In this document: positions 24,322 through 32,859 of the stretch, piece after piece
Layout of the letters: the number at the start of each line of letters is the position of its first letter
How positions within the stretch are numbered: position 1 is the first letter of the stretch
Assembly: GCF_023078375.1 (NCBI RefSeq)
Contig: NZ_CP095554.1
Coordinates: 248,001 to 312,000, forward strand
Direction of reading: 5' to 3'
From: Roseomonas gilardii subsp. gilardii
GTDB taxonomy: Bacteria; Pseudomonadota; Alphaproteobacteria; Acetobacterales; Acetobacteraceae
Length of the DNA: 64,000 nt
The notes under the pieces: generated by a model
Databases searched by the model: none
What the model saw: the letters and a program-made list of their open reading frames with translations, nothing else
What the model was told of the DNA's origin: nothing
Translations under genes and position numbers: made by a program

Positions 24322-26100
24322 TCAGCGGAAGTAGTAGGCCGCCACGGCGGACTGGTAGATCAGGCTGAGCAGGTCGCGGCCGATCTGGAAGTATTTCGGA
24401 TCGAGCCGGGGCATGGCGATCAGCTCGTCGCCCGGGCTCGGCCCCACCGCCGGGTCCAGGATGATCTCGCCGCTGGCCTTGCGGATCATGATGTTGCGGA
24501 TGTCGCCGCGGTCGGCGAAGCCGCCGGCCTGGTCGATATACTGCTGCACCGTCATGCCGGCGCGCCAGACCACGGTGGTGGGGGAGAGGACCTCGCCCGC
24601 CACCATCACCGTCTGGCTGCGCTCCGGGATCACGATGGTGTCGCCATCCTCCAGCCGCACATCGGCGCAGCGGCCGTTGCGGTCGGAGACGACGAGGCGC
24701 CCCTCCGGCTTGATGCGGCGGCCGCGCTGGATGTAGCCGAGCACGAGCTGCGCCTCCGTGTTGCGGATCTCCGCCACGCCGGTGGTGGCGGCGGTGGACA
24801 TGAAGAGCTGCCGTTCCAGCCGGTCGAGGGATTCGTTCAGCGCGCGCTGCTGCTGTGCGGCGATGCGCGGGCGCAGCAGGTAGACCGAGGCGGTGTCGGC
24901 CAGGCGCGGGTCCACCGCCACATAGTCGAGGAGCTGGCAGAGGCCGACATCGCGTTCCGCGATCAGCACGGAGGGACCGATGCGGCTGCCCTCGATGTTC
25001 ACGCGCACCGTGGGCGGCGGAGCGTCGGTGATGAAGCTCACCACGTCCTGGTCGCTCAGGGAGATGCTGCGAAGCTGCGCCGTGGTGACGTAGCGGGCAT
25101 AGGGCTGGCCATTGCGGGTGCCGCGCACGACCACGTTGGTGGCCGCCGGCAGGGGCGCGGCGAGGTCGATCAGTTCGGCGCCCGACATGGCGCGGCCCGG
25201 CACCTCGAAGAGGTAGTTGTTGCGGACCGAGCCGTTGACGCCCACCAGCGCGCCCTGCTTGGCCACGATGATGGTGTCGTTGTCCTGCATGATGATGTTG
25301 GGAAGCTGGCCGCGCAGCAGGAAGGCGTAGAGGTCGATCTTCGCGACGGTGCGGCCGCCGCGCTGGATGGAGATGTCGCGGAAGGAGCCGCGCACCGGAT
25401 CGACGCCGCCGGCGCGCACCAGGAAGTCCAGCACCGTCTCGGCGCCGGAGCCGGTGTGGCGGCCGGGGGTGCGGACGAAGCCGGTGACGAAGACGCCGAT
25501 GCGGTTGGCGTTCAGCAGCACGGCATAGACCTGGACCTGCTGCGTGTAGATGCGGCGGACCTCGGATTCCACGACCTTCTGCAGGTCGCCCGACCGGGTG
25601 CCGGCGACGCGGATCGGGCCGATCGAGGGCAGGAAGAGGTTGCCGTCGGGATCGACCTGCCCGACCGCCTCGGCCTCCACCGCGCCCCAGACGCGGACGC
25701 TGACGCGGTCGCCGGGGGCGATGCGGTAGTTCGGCGTTGGCGCGTCGATGGCGCTGGGGGAGTTGCGGGTGAAGAGGGAGGCACCGAAGACCGCGCGGGT
25801 GGGACCGGGGAAGCGGTCGGGCTCCGCCAGCGGGCCGGTGGCGTTGGCGCCGCCCTCCGCCTCGGTGGCCGAGCCCTCGCGGTTGATCTGCGTCTCGTTG
25901 CCGAGGAGACGGTCGATCTGCGACGGGGCCAGCGAGTTGTCCGCCCCGCCGCCATTGGCGCTCTGGCCGGACAGGCGGCCAGGCACGGCCTGCCCCACCG
26001 TCTGCTGCGACTGCTGCAACATCTGCGGCAGGGTCTGTGCCCCGGCGGCAGTCAGCGACAGCGGCACCAGCAGGGCCGCGGCCAGGATCAGCGCACGCAT
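24322..26100 (-). CDS. kpsD: Capsule polysaccharide export outer-membrane protein (KpsD/Wza type)
   Basis: 592 residues, close to E. coli KpsD (558). The signal peptide is MRALILAAALLVPLSLTAAGAQ. A low-complexity stretch leads to the polysaccharide export domain (NYRIAPGDRVSVRVWG, then GNLFLPSIGPIRVAG) at about 125-190. Several SLBB-type beta-grasp repeats follow (VFVTGFVRTPGRHTG, LVGVNGSVRNNYLFEVPG, VMVAGEVLSPTTVVW). It ends in AVAAYYFR. It would form the channel through which capsule leaves the periplasm. It is the last gene of the lipoprotein-kpsM-kpsT-kpsE-kpsD operon. Confidence 0.9.
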   Translation of the reverse strand: MRALILAAALLVPLSLTAAGAQTLPQMLQQSQQTVGQAVPGRLSGQSANGGGADNSLAPSQIDRLLGNETQINREGSATEAEGGANATGPLAEPDRFPGPTRAVFGASLFTRNSPSAIDAPTPNYRIAPGDRVSVRVWGAVEAEAVGQVDPDGNLFLPSIGPIRVAGTRSGDLQKVVESEVRRIYTQQVQVYAVLLNANRIGVFVTGFVRTPGRHTGSGAETVLDFLVRAGGVDPVRGSFRDISIQRGGRTVAKIDLYAFLLRGQLPNIIMQDNDTIIVAKQGALVGVNGSVRNNYLFEVPGRAMSGAELIDLAAPLPAATNVVVRGTRNGQPYARYVTTAQLRSISLSDQDVVSFITDAPPPTVRVNIEGSRIGPSVLIAERDVGLCQLLDYVAVDPRLADTASVYLLRPRIAAQQQRALNESLDRLERQLFMSTAATTGVAEIRNTEAQLVLGYIQRGRRIKPEGRLVVSDRNGRCADVRLEDGDTIVIPERSQTVMVAGEVLSPTTVVWRAGMTVQQYIDQAGGFADRGDIRNIMIRKASGEIILDPAVGPSPGDELIAMPRLDPKYFQIGRDLLSLIYQSAVAAYYFR

Positions 26101-26153
26101 CTCATGCATCCCCCAAATAACAGTAACGCCACCCTCGTCCCCCTCCCCGGGGA

Positions 26154-27353
26154 TCAGGAGGCGTGTTCCCGAACGCCGGCGACGACGAGCCAGCCCATCG
26201 CGTAGAGCACGCAGAGGATCGCGAAGAGGCTGCCCAGGATGAATCCGGCCTTCGGATACTCGGCCTCCTGGGCCATGTTCGGCTCCACCACGCGGGCCAG
26301 GAAGAGGGCCTGGCGCTGCGCGTCCACCCGCGCCGTTTCCAGCGAGGCGGTGGCGGAGGCGAGCTGCTTGTCGGCGAATTCCCGCTCCAGCAGCAGGCGC
26401 TCATAGCCCGCGAGCTGCTGCGGCAGCGCCTGCTGGCCATCGGCCGTGATGCGGGCACGCTCGATGGCGATCTGGCGCTCCAGCGCGTCGATCCTGTTCT
26501 GCACGTTGCGCAGCTCCGGATTGCCGGGGCGCAGATAGGCGGTCTTCTCGATCAGCTCCGCGCGCGCCTGGGTCAGCGCGGCTTCGAGCTTGGCCACGAT
26601 CTCCAGGCTGGCCTTGGCCTCGCTGGCGGGATCGACAAGGCGCTCGCGGACACGGAAGCCGGTCACCGCCTCGCGCGCCGCGATCACGCGCTGCTCGGCG
26701 CGGGCGACCTCGGCACGGGCGACGTTCAGCGTGTTCTCGCGCGCCCGGTCGCCGAGCTTGTTCACGAGCTCCTCGGACAGGGTGAGCAGCGCCTCGGCGA
26801 CCGCCTGGGCATCCTCGGACCGGAAGGCGCGCACGCTCAGCGTGACCGTGCCGGAGGAGCTGTCATGCGACACGCTCACCATGCGCTTGTAGTATTTGAG
26901 CAGCCGCTCCGCCGGCGGGTCGCTGTCCCAGAGCCGTGCCACGAAATCCGCCTCGGGGCGGCGCCAGATCTCCACCAGGTTCAGCTTCTGCTGCACGCCA
27001 TCCAGCGCGTCGCGGGACTTGATGAAGTCCACGATCGCCAGCGCGTCCTCGTTGGAGGAGGTGAATCCGGCCGAGGTCAGCAGCGAGCCGAGCGCGCTGG
27101 AGGCGGTGGGGCCGCCGGAGCGGGTGCGGACCAGGAAGCGCGCCTCGCTCTGGTACTGCGGCGTGGCGACCAGCAGGAAATAGGTGGAGGCGATGAGCAT
27201 CGGCAGGCCGATGACCAGCAGCACCATGCGGTAGCGGTGCAGCAGGGCCTGCAGCCGCCCCCGGCGGCGCGGCAGCGGCGGCAGGACGTTGCTGCCCTCG
27301 AGGCCGCCTGTCGCGTCAAAGGGACTGATAGGCGGCGATAGCTTCATCGACAT
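26154..27353 (-). CDS. kpsE: Capsule export inner-membrane adaptor (KpsE/BexC/RkpR type)
   Basis: 399-residue polysaccharide co-polymerase/adaptor that bridges the KpsMT transporter and the outer membrane channel. There is one membrane helix near the N-terminus (MVLLVIGLPMLIASTYFLLVA, about 43-63) and one at the C-terminus (GFILGSLFAILCVLYAMGWLVV). Between them lies a large periplasmic coiled-coil region rich in Ala/Glu/Arg. QYQSEARFLVRT and ARVVEPNMAQEAEYPK are family signatures. Its start overlaps the kpsT 3' end by 38 bp, a strong sign of one operon. Confidence 0.9.
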   Translation of the reverse strand: MSMKLSPPISPFDATGGLEGSNVLPPLPRRRGRLQALLHRYRMVLLVIGLPMLIASTYFLLVATPQYQSEARFLVRTRSGGPTASSALGSLLTSAGFTSSNEDALAIVDFIKSRDALDGVQQKLNLVEIWRRPEADFVARLWDSDPPAERLLKYYKRMVSVSHDSSSGTVTLSVRAFRSEDAQAVAEALLTLSEELVNKLGDRARENTLNVARAEVARAEQRVIAAREAVTGFRVRERLVDPASEAKASLEIVAKLEAALTQARAELIEKTAYLRPGNPELRNVQNRIDALERQIAIERARITADGQQALPQQLAGYERLLLEREFADKQLASATASLETARVDAQRQALFLARVVEPNMAQEAEYPKAGFILGSLFAILCVLYAMGWLVVAGVREHAS

Positions 27354-27963
27354 CCTCGTAGAAATCCAGGCGGCCCTGGCGCAGCACGCCGGCCGTCCGG
27401 CAGAAGAGGCGGACCTGTTCCGGGCTGTGGGAGACCATCAGCAGGGCAGAGCGGGACAGGCGCTCCTCCATGGCCTGGTGGGTGCGGTCCACGAAGCGGG
27501 CATCGCCGGCGCCCACCGCCTCGTCCACCAGGTAGCAGTCGAAGTCCACCGCGAAGGAGAGGCCGAGCAGGAGGCGGCTCATCATGCCGGCGGAATAGGT
27601 ACGGACGGGTTCGTGGAAATAGGGACCGAGCTCGGCGAAGTCCTGCACGTAGTCGAGGACCTGCCGCACCGGGATGCCATAGATGCGGGCGATGAAGCGG
27701 GCGTTGTCGGCCCCGGTCAGGCTGCTCTGCACGCCGATGCCGGAGGCGAGCGGCCAGCTCACCGACATGTCCTTCCAGACCCGGCCGACGGTCGGCATCT
27801 CCACGCCCGCGAAGATCCGCAGCAGGGTGGATTTGCCGGCGCCGTTGCGGCCCAGGATGCCCACCGCGTCGCCCGGGTGGACGGCCATGTTCACGCCCTG
27901 GAGCACCTGCTTCACCCCGGAGCGGGTGTGGTAGGCCTTCCAGACATTCTCCAGCACCAGCAT
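27316..27963 (-). CDS. kpsT: Capsule ABC transporter ATP-binding protein
   Basis: 215-residue cytoplasmic ATPase driving polysaccharide export through KpsM. Walker A is GRNGAGKST near residues 38-46, the signature loop is YSAGMMSRL, Walker B is CYLVDEAVGAGD and the switch His is in MVSHSPEQV. The short length and the VGAGDARF variant are typical of KpsT/BexA/RkpT rather than of general ABC ATPases. kpsM ends 4 bases before its start. Confidence 0.95.
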   Translation of the reverse strand: MLVLENVWKAYHTRSGVKQVLQGVNMAVHPGDAVGILGRNGAGKSTLLRIFAGVEMPTVGRVWKDMSVSWPLASGIGVQSSLTGADNARFIARIYGIPVRQVLDYVQDFAELGPYFHEPVRTYSAGMMSRLLLGLSFAVDFDCYLVDEAVGAGDARFVDRTHQAMEERLSRSALLMVSHSPEQVRLFCRTAGVLRQGRLDFYEDVDEAIAAYQSL

Positions 27964-27967
27964 GGCG

Positions 27968-28768
27968 TCAGTACATGCTCAGCTTGCTGCGCACGGCGCG
28001 CAGCGCGAGCATGCCGGCGACGTTGCTGCCGACGATCCATTCGAGGACGTAGACCGTGTCGTAGTAGGAGGGAAGCTGGCTGCCGAACTGGCCGTCGCGG
28101 ATCATCTCGTGGATGTTGATCAGCGGCATCCAGAGCAGGATCTCGCGCCATTCCGGGGAGAACCAGTGCAGCGCGAAGAAGGCGCCGGAGACGGGCATCA
28201 GCAGGTAGGTGACGGGATGGACCAGGCGCTCGAAGCCTTCCCAGCGGCCGCCGGCCGAGGCCAGCAGGAGAGAGAGGCCGTGGCTGAGCAGGATCATGCA
28301 GGCCACGCCGAGGATCAGCAGGCCGGGATTGGCCGGCGGCATCTCCGCGACAAAGGAGCAGACCGCGACAATCACCACGATCACGCCGAGGATCGCGCTG
28401 GATTCCAGGATGTTCCGCGCCAGCATGATGTCCAGCAGCGTCACGCGCTGGTGGTAGAGCAGGGTCAGGTTGGAATGGATGGCGGTCGGCGCGCGGGTGA
28501 CGACGGCGCGGAAGACGAAGAAGGGCACATAGCCGAACATCGAGAAGATGAAGGGGTTAATGCCCCCCGGCAGGTCGTGGCCCGACAGGGAGTGGAGCAT
28601 GCCCACCGCCGTGCCCAGGGTCAGCGGTTCGAGGAAGAGCCAGAGGAAGCCGATATTGTGGCGCCCGAAGCGCGTGTGCAACTCGCGCATGAACAGGGCC
28701 CCCACCACGGCGCGCTGCACGCGGAAGGATTCGAGAAGGCCCGGCTTTTCCCCGTAGGAGATGCTCAC
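27968..28768 (-). CDS. kpsM: Capsule ABC transporter permease
   Basis: 266-residue ABC-2 type permease with about six membrane helices. The N-terminal cytoplasmic part (VVGALFMRELHTRFGRHNIGFLW) is the usual KpsM amphipathic region, followed by LFLEPLTLGTAVGML and, near the end, FSPEWREILLWMPLINIHEMIR. Together with KpsT it would move lipid-linked capsule polysaccharide across the inner membrane. It starts 6 bases after the preceding lipoprotein gene. Confidence 0.93.
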   Translation of the reverse strand: MSISYGEKPGLLESFRVQRAVVGALFMRELHTRFGRHNIGFLWLFLEPLTLGTAVGMLHSLSGHDLPGGINPFIFSMFGYVPFFVFRAVVTRAPTAIHSNLTLLYHQRVTLLDIMLARNILESSAILGVIVVIVAVCSFVAEMPPANPGLLILGVACMILLSHGLSLLLASAGGRWEGFERLVHPVTYLLMPVSGAFFALHWFSPEWREILLWMPLINIHEMIRDGQFGSQLPSYYDTVYVLEWIVGSNVAGMLALRAVRSKLSMY

Positions 28769-28774
28769 GTCAGG

Positions 28775-29155
28775 TCACAACTGCCCGAAGGTTCCGCCGC
28801 TGAGCAGCGGGCGGGTCGGCACCCAGCCGAGGGCCGGGTCCTGGCAATAGATGCGGCTGCCGGGCGCGCCACCGATCTGCACCTCGCGGCAGGGGCGGCC
28901 CGAGGCGGCGTCATAGGCGCGCACCACCCGCACGCTGGCGACGCGGCCGCCATCGGGCAGAGGCAGGCTGGCCTGCTGGCCCGGCTGCGCCTGCCCGACG
29001 AAGGCGCCGACCGCATCCGCCTGGCGGGCCGGCGGCATCGGCAGGTTGGGGCTCGCGGCGGAGGCCGCGGCCGGCGCGGGCTCCCAGGTCAGCCCGATGC
29101 CACGACCGCCGCACCCGGCGAGCAGGAGCGGGAGGAGGAGCAGAAACACTCTCAT
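28775..29155 (-). CDS. Small lipoprotein leading the capsule export operon
   Basis: 126 residues. The signal peptide MRVFLLLLPLLLAGCGG carries a clear lipobox (LAGC), so the mature protein should be lipid-anchored at Cys15. The rest is Ala/Pro-rich, followed by GRVASVRVVRAYDAASGRPCREVQIGG and GSRIYCQDPALGWVPTRPLL. Two Cys may form a disulfide. The pattern resembles short surface-antigen-like domains in alphaproteobacterial lipoproteins; I do not know a function. ATG 29155 was chosen since the lipobox falls at the expected distance. It is the first gene of the kpsM operon and may assist export. Confidence 0.75.
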   Translation of the reverse strand: MRVFLLLLPLLLAGCGGRGIGLTWEPAPAAASAASPNLPMPPARQADAVGAFVGQAQPGQQASLPLPDGGRVASVRVVRAYDAASGRPCREVQIGGAPGSRIYCQDPALGWVPTRPLLSGGTFGQL

Positions 29156-29190
29156 ACCGCGAAAATCCGAAAGGTTACCCGGCATTTCAT

Positions 29191-29203
29191 CTACCTAAGG
29201 TAG
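29191..29203. promoter_or_regulatory. Inverted repeat in divergent capsule promoter region
   Basis: CTACCT-A-AGGTAG lies in the 82-bp AT-richer spacer between the lipoprotein/kpsM operon and kpsC. A dimeric regulator bound here could control both directions. No known motif was matched. Confidence 0.4.
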
Positions 29204-29237
29204 CCGATACCGCAACTGCGAGTAAAATGGTTAACGG

Positions 29238-31085
29238 ATGAAATTGACCACGCCCCTCACGGTTACGGACGCGATGCTGGCTTCCTGGCCACACCTGCGC
29301 GGGTTCTGGCCGGATACCGTGCTGGTCCGGGAACGGGACGGGGTGGGGCCGCTGCTGCTGCGGGAGGGCGATCCGGTGCCGCCGGGCTGGGCGGGGCTGG
29401 TGCAGCGCGTCTCCCCCTCCCCCTTCGACCCGCCTGGCTTCGCCGGGCACCGGGCGCCATTGGTGCTCTTCGCAGCCGGGCTGGCGGGGACCGCCGGACG
29501 GGAGGAGCGGGACGAGGCGGCGGCGCTGGCGCGGCGACACCGGCTGGGCGGGCCACCGGGGCTGCCCGATCCTGGCGGGAAGGTGCTGGGCGATGCATTG
29601 GGCGATACGCTGGGCGGGGCGGGGCGGGGCCATGCGCTCTGCTTCACGGAAGAAGCGGCACAGCAGGTCCTGGCGGAAGGAGGCCGGGCGGTGCTGGCGC
29701 GCGATCCCTGGACGGGGTTCCTGCCCGGGGCGATCCCGGGTGTGCCTCGGCTGGAGCGGCGCGTCTCGCCCTGGAGCCTGATCGATATCGCCACCGAGAT
29801 GCGCGGGGCGGGGCGGGCCATGGCGGTGCTGGCGCGGATCGCGGGCCTGCCCTGCCCCGACGTGCCCCCCGAGGCGTTCCCTGGGGACATGGCGGGCGAT
29901 CTGGCGGAGGCGCGGGCGGCGGACCCGTTCCGGCGCCGCCCCCTCCCCCTGCCCGAGGCGATGGAGCTGCTGCGCTTCTGGCGGGAGCGGGAGCGGGAGA
30001 ACCGGCGCGTCTCGGTCTGCCTGGGCATCGCGCGCTGGAAGCGGGCGCAGGTCGGGGCGCTGCTGGGGCGCGACGACGGCTCGGCCCCGCGCTTCGCGGA
30101 AAGCGCGGAGGGCGCGCTGCGGATGGCGCGGGCGGCGCGGGAGCAGGGCGAGGCCGGGGGGATCGCCGTCTGGGCCTCCCGCGAGAAGCCGGGGCTGCGC
30201 GCGGAGGGGCTACCGGTGCTGGCGCTGGAGGATGGTTTCCTGCGCTCGCGCGGACTGGGCGCGCGCTTCCTGCCGGGGGCGTCCTACTGCCTCGACGCGC
30301 GGGGGGCCTATTACGATCCGGCACAGGCTTCGGAGCTGGAGCTGATCCTGCAGCGGGGGGTGACGGACCGGGCGCTGCTGGCGCGAGCGAAGACCCTGCG
30401 CGCGGCGATCGTGGCCCGGGGCATCGGCAAGTATCACCTGGGCGGAGAGGTCCCGCCCATCGCGGCGCCGGCGGGGCGGCGGGTGCTGCTGGTGCCCGGG
30501 CAGGTGCAGGACGATGCCTCCGTGCGCTGCGGCGGCGGGGAGATCCAGTCGAACCTCGCGCTGCTGCGGGCGGTGCGGGCGGCACGGCCGGAAGGGTTCA
30601 TCGTCTACAAGCCGCATCCGGACCTGGAGGCGGGGTTCCGCAAGGGGCGGATCGCGGCGGCGGAGCTGGCGGCGGTGGCGGACCAGGTGGTGCTGGGGGC
30701 GCCGCTCTCCGGGCTGTTCCCGCTGGTGCAGGAGGTGCATACGCTGACCTCGCTCTCGGGCTTCGAGGCACTGCTGCGCGGCGTGCCGGTGGTGACCTAT
30801 GGGCGGCCCTTCTATGCCGGCTGGGGGCTGACCGAGGACCGGGCGCCGGAGGGCTTTCCCGCCGGGCGGCGCGGCGTGGCGCGCTCGCTGGAGGAGCTGG
30901 TGGCGGCGGCGCTGATCCTCTACCCGCGCTACATCGACCCGGTGACGCTGCTGCCCTGTCCGGCCGAACTGATCCTGGAACGGCTGGAAGACCCCGGTGC
31001 CTGGAAGCTCTCGCCCCTGACGCTGCATCGCGGGCTGGAAGGGTGGGTCCGGCGCTGGGTCTCGCGGCTGGCGGGACGGCGGTAG
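29238..31085 (+). CDS. kpsC: Capsule polysaccharide biosynthesis protein KpsC-like (beta-Kdo transferase family)
   Basis: 615 residues. KpsC-type GT99/GT107 enzymes add the Kdo linker to the phospholipid acceptor of exported capsules. Two related halves are seen. The C-terminal half shows LEDGFLRSRGLGARFLPG, GRRVLLVPGQVQDDASVRCGG, FIVYKPHPDLEAGFRKG and EVHTLTSLSGFEALLRGVPVVTYGRPFYAGWGLTED, the strongest signatures. The N-terminal half is shorter and more diverged than in E. coli KpsC (about 675 residues). It diverges from the export operon, is followed by repeat copy C, and converges with kpsS. Confidence 0.9.
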   Translation: MKLTTPLTVTDAMLASWPHLRGFWPDTVLVRERDGVGPLLLREGDPVPPGWAGLVQRVSPSPFDPPGFAGHRAPLVLFAAGLAGTAGREERDEAAALARRHRLGGPPGLPDPGGKVLGDALGDTLGGAGRGHALCFTEEAAQQVLAEGGRAVLARDPWTGFLPGAIPGVPRLERRVSPWSLIDIATEMRGAGRAMAVLARIAGLPCPDVPPEAFPGDMAGDLAEARAADPFRRRPLPLPEAMELLRFWRERERENRRVSVCLGIARWKRAQVGALLGRDDGSAPRFAESAEGALRMARAAREQGEAGGIAVWASREKPGLRAEGLPVLALEDGFLRSRGLGARFLPGASYCLDARGAYYDPAQASELELILQRGVTDRALLARAKTLRAAIVARGIGKYHLGGEVPPIAAPAGRRVLLVPGQVQDDASVRCGGGEIQSNLALLRAVRAARPEGFIVYKPHPDLEAGFRKGRIAAAELAAVADQVVLGAPLSGLFPLVQEVHTLTSLSGFEALLRGVPVVTYGRPFYAGWGLTEDRAPEGFPAGRRGVARSLEELVAAALILYPRYIDPVTLLPCPAELILERLEDPGAWKLSPLTLHRGLEGWVRRWVSRLAGRR

Positions 31086-31107
31086 GGGCCTCTCCTCCCC
31101 GGCCGCG

Positions 31108-31461
31108 TCGTGCTGTCCCGGGGGACAAGGCTCCGCCTTTTCCCCTGCCCCCTGATCCGCCAGGACCCTGAGGGTCCTGGACCTCCCGTTCGCTGGTGCT
31201 GACCGCGGCCCGATCACGCCGGAGAGCGATGCTCTCCGGCGACGGCCGGTGCCGCCAGCGCGGACAGGATGTTTTTCTTCTTTTCGGGAGCCCCGCCGAT
31301 CCACCTGCTCCCAGGGATCAGCCCGCAGGCCAACAGCCACAACCAGCGCCCACGAAAGCCCGGGGTCCGGGGACCGGCTTCGGTCCCCCATCATGGTCAT
31401 GGGCGGAGTGGGGGTCCGGGGGCGAGGCAGCGCCTTGCCCCCGGGGCCGGACACGAAGCGG
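31108..31461 (+). repeat. Dispersed multi-hairpin intergenic repeat, copy C
   Basis: Forward full copy between the convergent kpsC and kpsS genes. The CCAGGACCC / GGGTCCTGG stem (31160-31180) is perfect here. The invariant stem is at 31217-31241 with loop GAT. The terminal stem GGGGGCGAGGC / GCCTTGCCCCC includes one G-T pair. The end CACGAAGCGG matches copy A. Confidence 0.9.
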
Positions 31462-31482
31462 AACGCCCGGAGCGGGGTCCGG

Positions 31483-32859
31483 CTATCGCGACGGGACCGG
31501 AACCGGCGCCTCGGCCCGGTGCGGCAGGGATTCGGCGAGCGGGTTGGTGGCGGCGCCGACAGGCGGGGCGGCGAGGGGTGGCAGGGCGGGCGCGGCGGTG
31601 AAGTCCAGCACGGGGGCGTTCAGCAACCCGTGGTGCAGGCGGTGGGTGGCCTGGCGGACGGCCACGGCGAGACCTTCCTTCGCGTAGTAGACACCGCGGA
31701 TGTGCAGGCAATGGGCGATGCCGCGCAGGAAGCCCTCGCGCAGCGCCATGTCGGGGCGGGGCGGGTCGCGCCAGAAGGCGTCGAGCGGCCCGGCATGGGT
31801 GAGGCCGGGGATCTTGTAGATCGCCTGGCCCAGCGCGTGGGTGGGCAGGTTGTCGATCAGGGCACGCAGGCCGACGGTGCTGTTGACGGTGACCACGCCC
31901 TGCACGCTTTCCGTGATGTGGCCGAGATTGCCGCCGCCCAGATAGAGCACGCGGTCGCCAACGCCATGGCGGCCGGCGATGCGGCGGACACGGCGCTTCC
32001 AGCGCTTGATGCCGGGATCGAGCGGATGGACCTTGACCAGCAGCTTCGCCCCGGCGGGCGCGCAGCGGGCGAAGGATTCCACCACCTCCTCCATCGCCGT
32101 GTCGAGGTCGGGATAGTGGGAATAGGCCCGCAGGGAGAAATCCGTCTCCATCTGCATGGCGAAGAGGAAGAGCGTCGCCTTGCCCTGCAGTGCGCGCACG
32201 ATGGCATCGGCGCGGCGGTTGTCGTGGCGGCGGGTCAGCAGGCGCAGCAGCGTGCCCGCATAGACCGGGATCGGGTGGTAGAGCTGGTGGCTGCGGTGGT
32301 GCGGAAAGGGCCAGCGCAGCATCGCCGTGAGGTGATAGGCGATGTCCCAGGCGGCCTGGCGCGGGAAGCTGTCGCGGTGATGCACGACGAGATCGGGCGG
32401 CGGCAGGTTGCGACCCATCTCGACGATGGTTTCCGGATCGCGCGGGAAGCGGCTTTCGGCATTCATGCCGTCGCGTTCCAGGACGATCCAGTCGGGGCGG
32501 ATATAGCCGAAATCCGTGGCCACGACTCGCATCCCGCGGCGGCGGGCGATGGCGATGGCGGCCTTGTGCAGGGGGCGCTGCTCGCCCAGCAGCACGAGGT
32601 CGGTGGCCTGCCGCTCCTCGCAGAGCGCCTCGAACCAGGCGGGCCAGTCCGCGGGGCGGCCACGGTAGTTCACGGCGTCGGGGCCGCGCCAGATCAGCCA
32701 GTCGCCGGCATTGAGGTTCACGCGCAGCACGTCATGGCCGAGGGCGCGAAGCTCCGCGCCGACCATGCGGAAGAAGGGGCTGATCGGCCCTTGCAGGAAC
32801 AGGAAGGACTTGTGCCCGGGCGGCGGGGTGCCGGCGCGGGCGGTGGCGATGGCGTTCAT
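31483..32859 (-). CDS. kpsS: Capsule polysaccharide linker transferase KpsS/RkpJ-like
   Basis: 458-residue member of the KpsS/LipB family, which adds the first Kdo to the lipid acceptor. Visible motifs are FLFLQGPISPFFRMVGAEL at the N-terminus, DLVLLGEQRPLHKAA, VVATDFGYIRPDWIVLERDGMN, LFAMQMETDFSLRAYSHYPDL, KVHPLDPGIKRWKR and VTVNSTVGLRALI. All are classic for this family. Its ATG overlaps the stop of the preceding gene as ATGA, so it is translationally coupled and is the last gene of the glycosyltransferase-PKS operon. In S. meliloti the equivalent gene is rkpJ. Confidence 0.93.
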   Translation of the reverse strand: MNAIATARAGTPPPGHKSFLFLQGPISPFFRMVGAELRALGHDVLRVNLNAGDWLIWRGPDAVNYRGRPADWPAWFEALCEERQATDLVLLGEQRPLHKAAIAIARRRGMRVVATDFGYIRPDWIVLERDGMNAESRFPRDPETIVEMGRNLPPPDLVVHHRDSFPRQAAWDIAYHLTAMLRWPFPHHRSHQLYHPIPVYAGTLLRLLTRRHDNRRADAIVRALQGKATLFLFAMQMETDFSLRAYSHYPDLDTAMEEVVESFARCAPAGAKLLVKVHPLDPGIKRWKRRVRRIAGRHGVGDRVLYLGGGNLGHITESVQGVVTVNSTVGLRALIDNLPTHALGQAIYKIPGLTHAGPLDAFWRDPPRPDMALREGFLRGIAHCLHIRGVYYAKEGLAVAVRQATHRLHHGLLNAPVLDFTAAPALPPLAAPPVGAATNPLAESLPHRAEAPVPVPSR

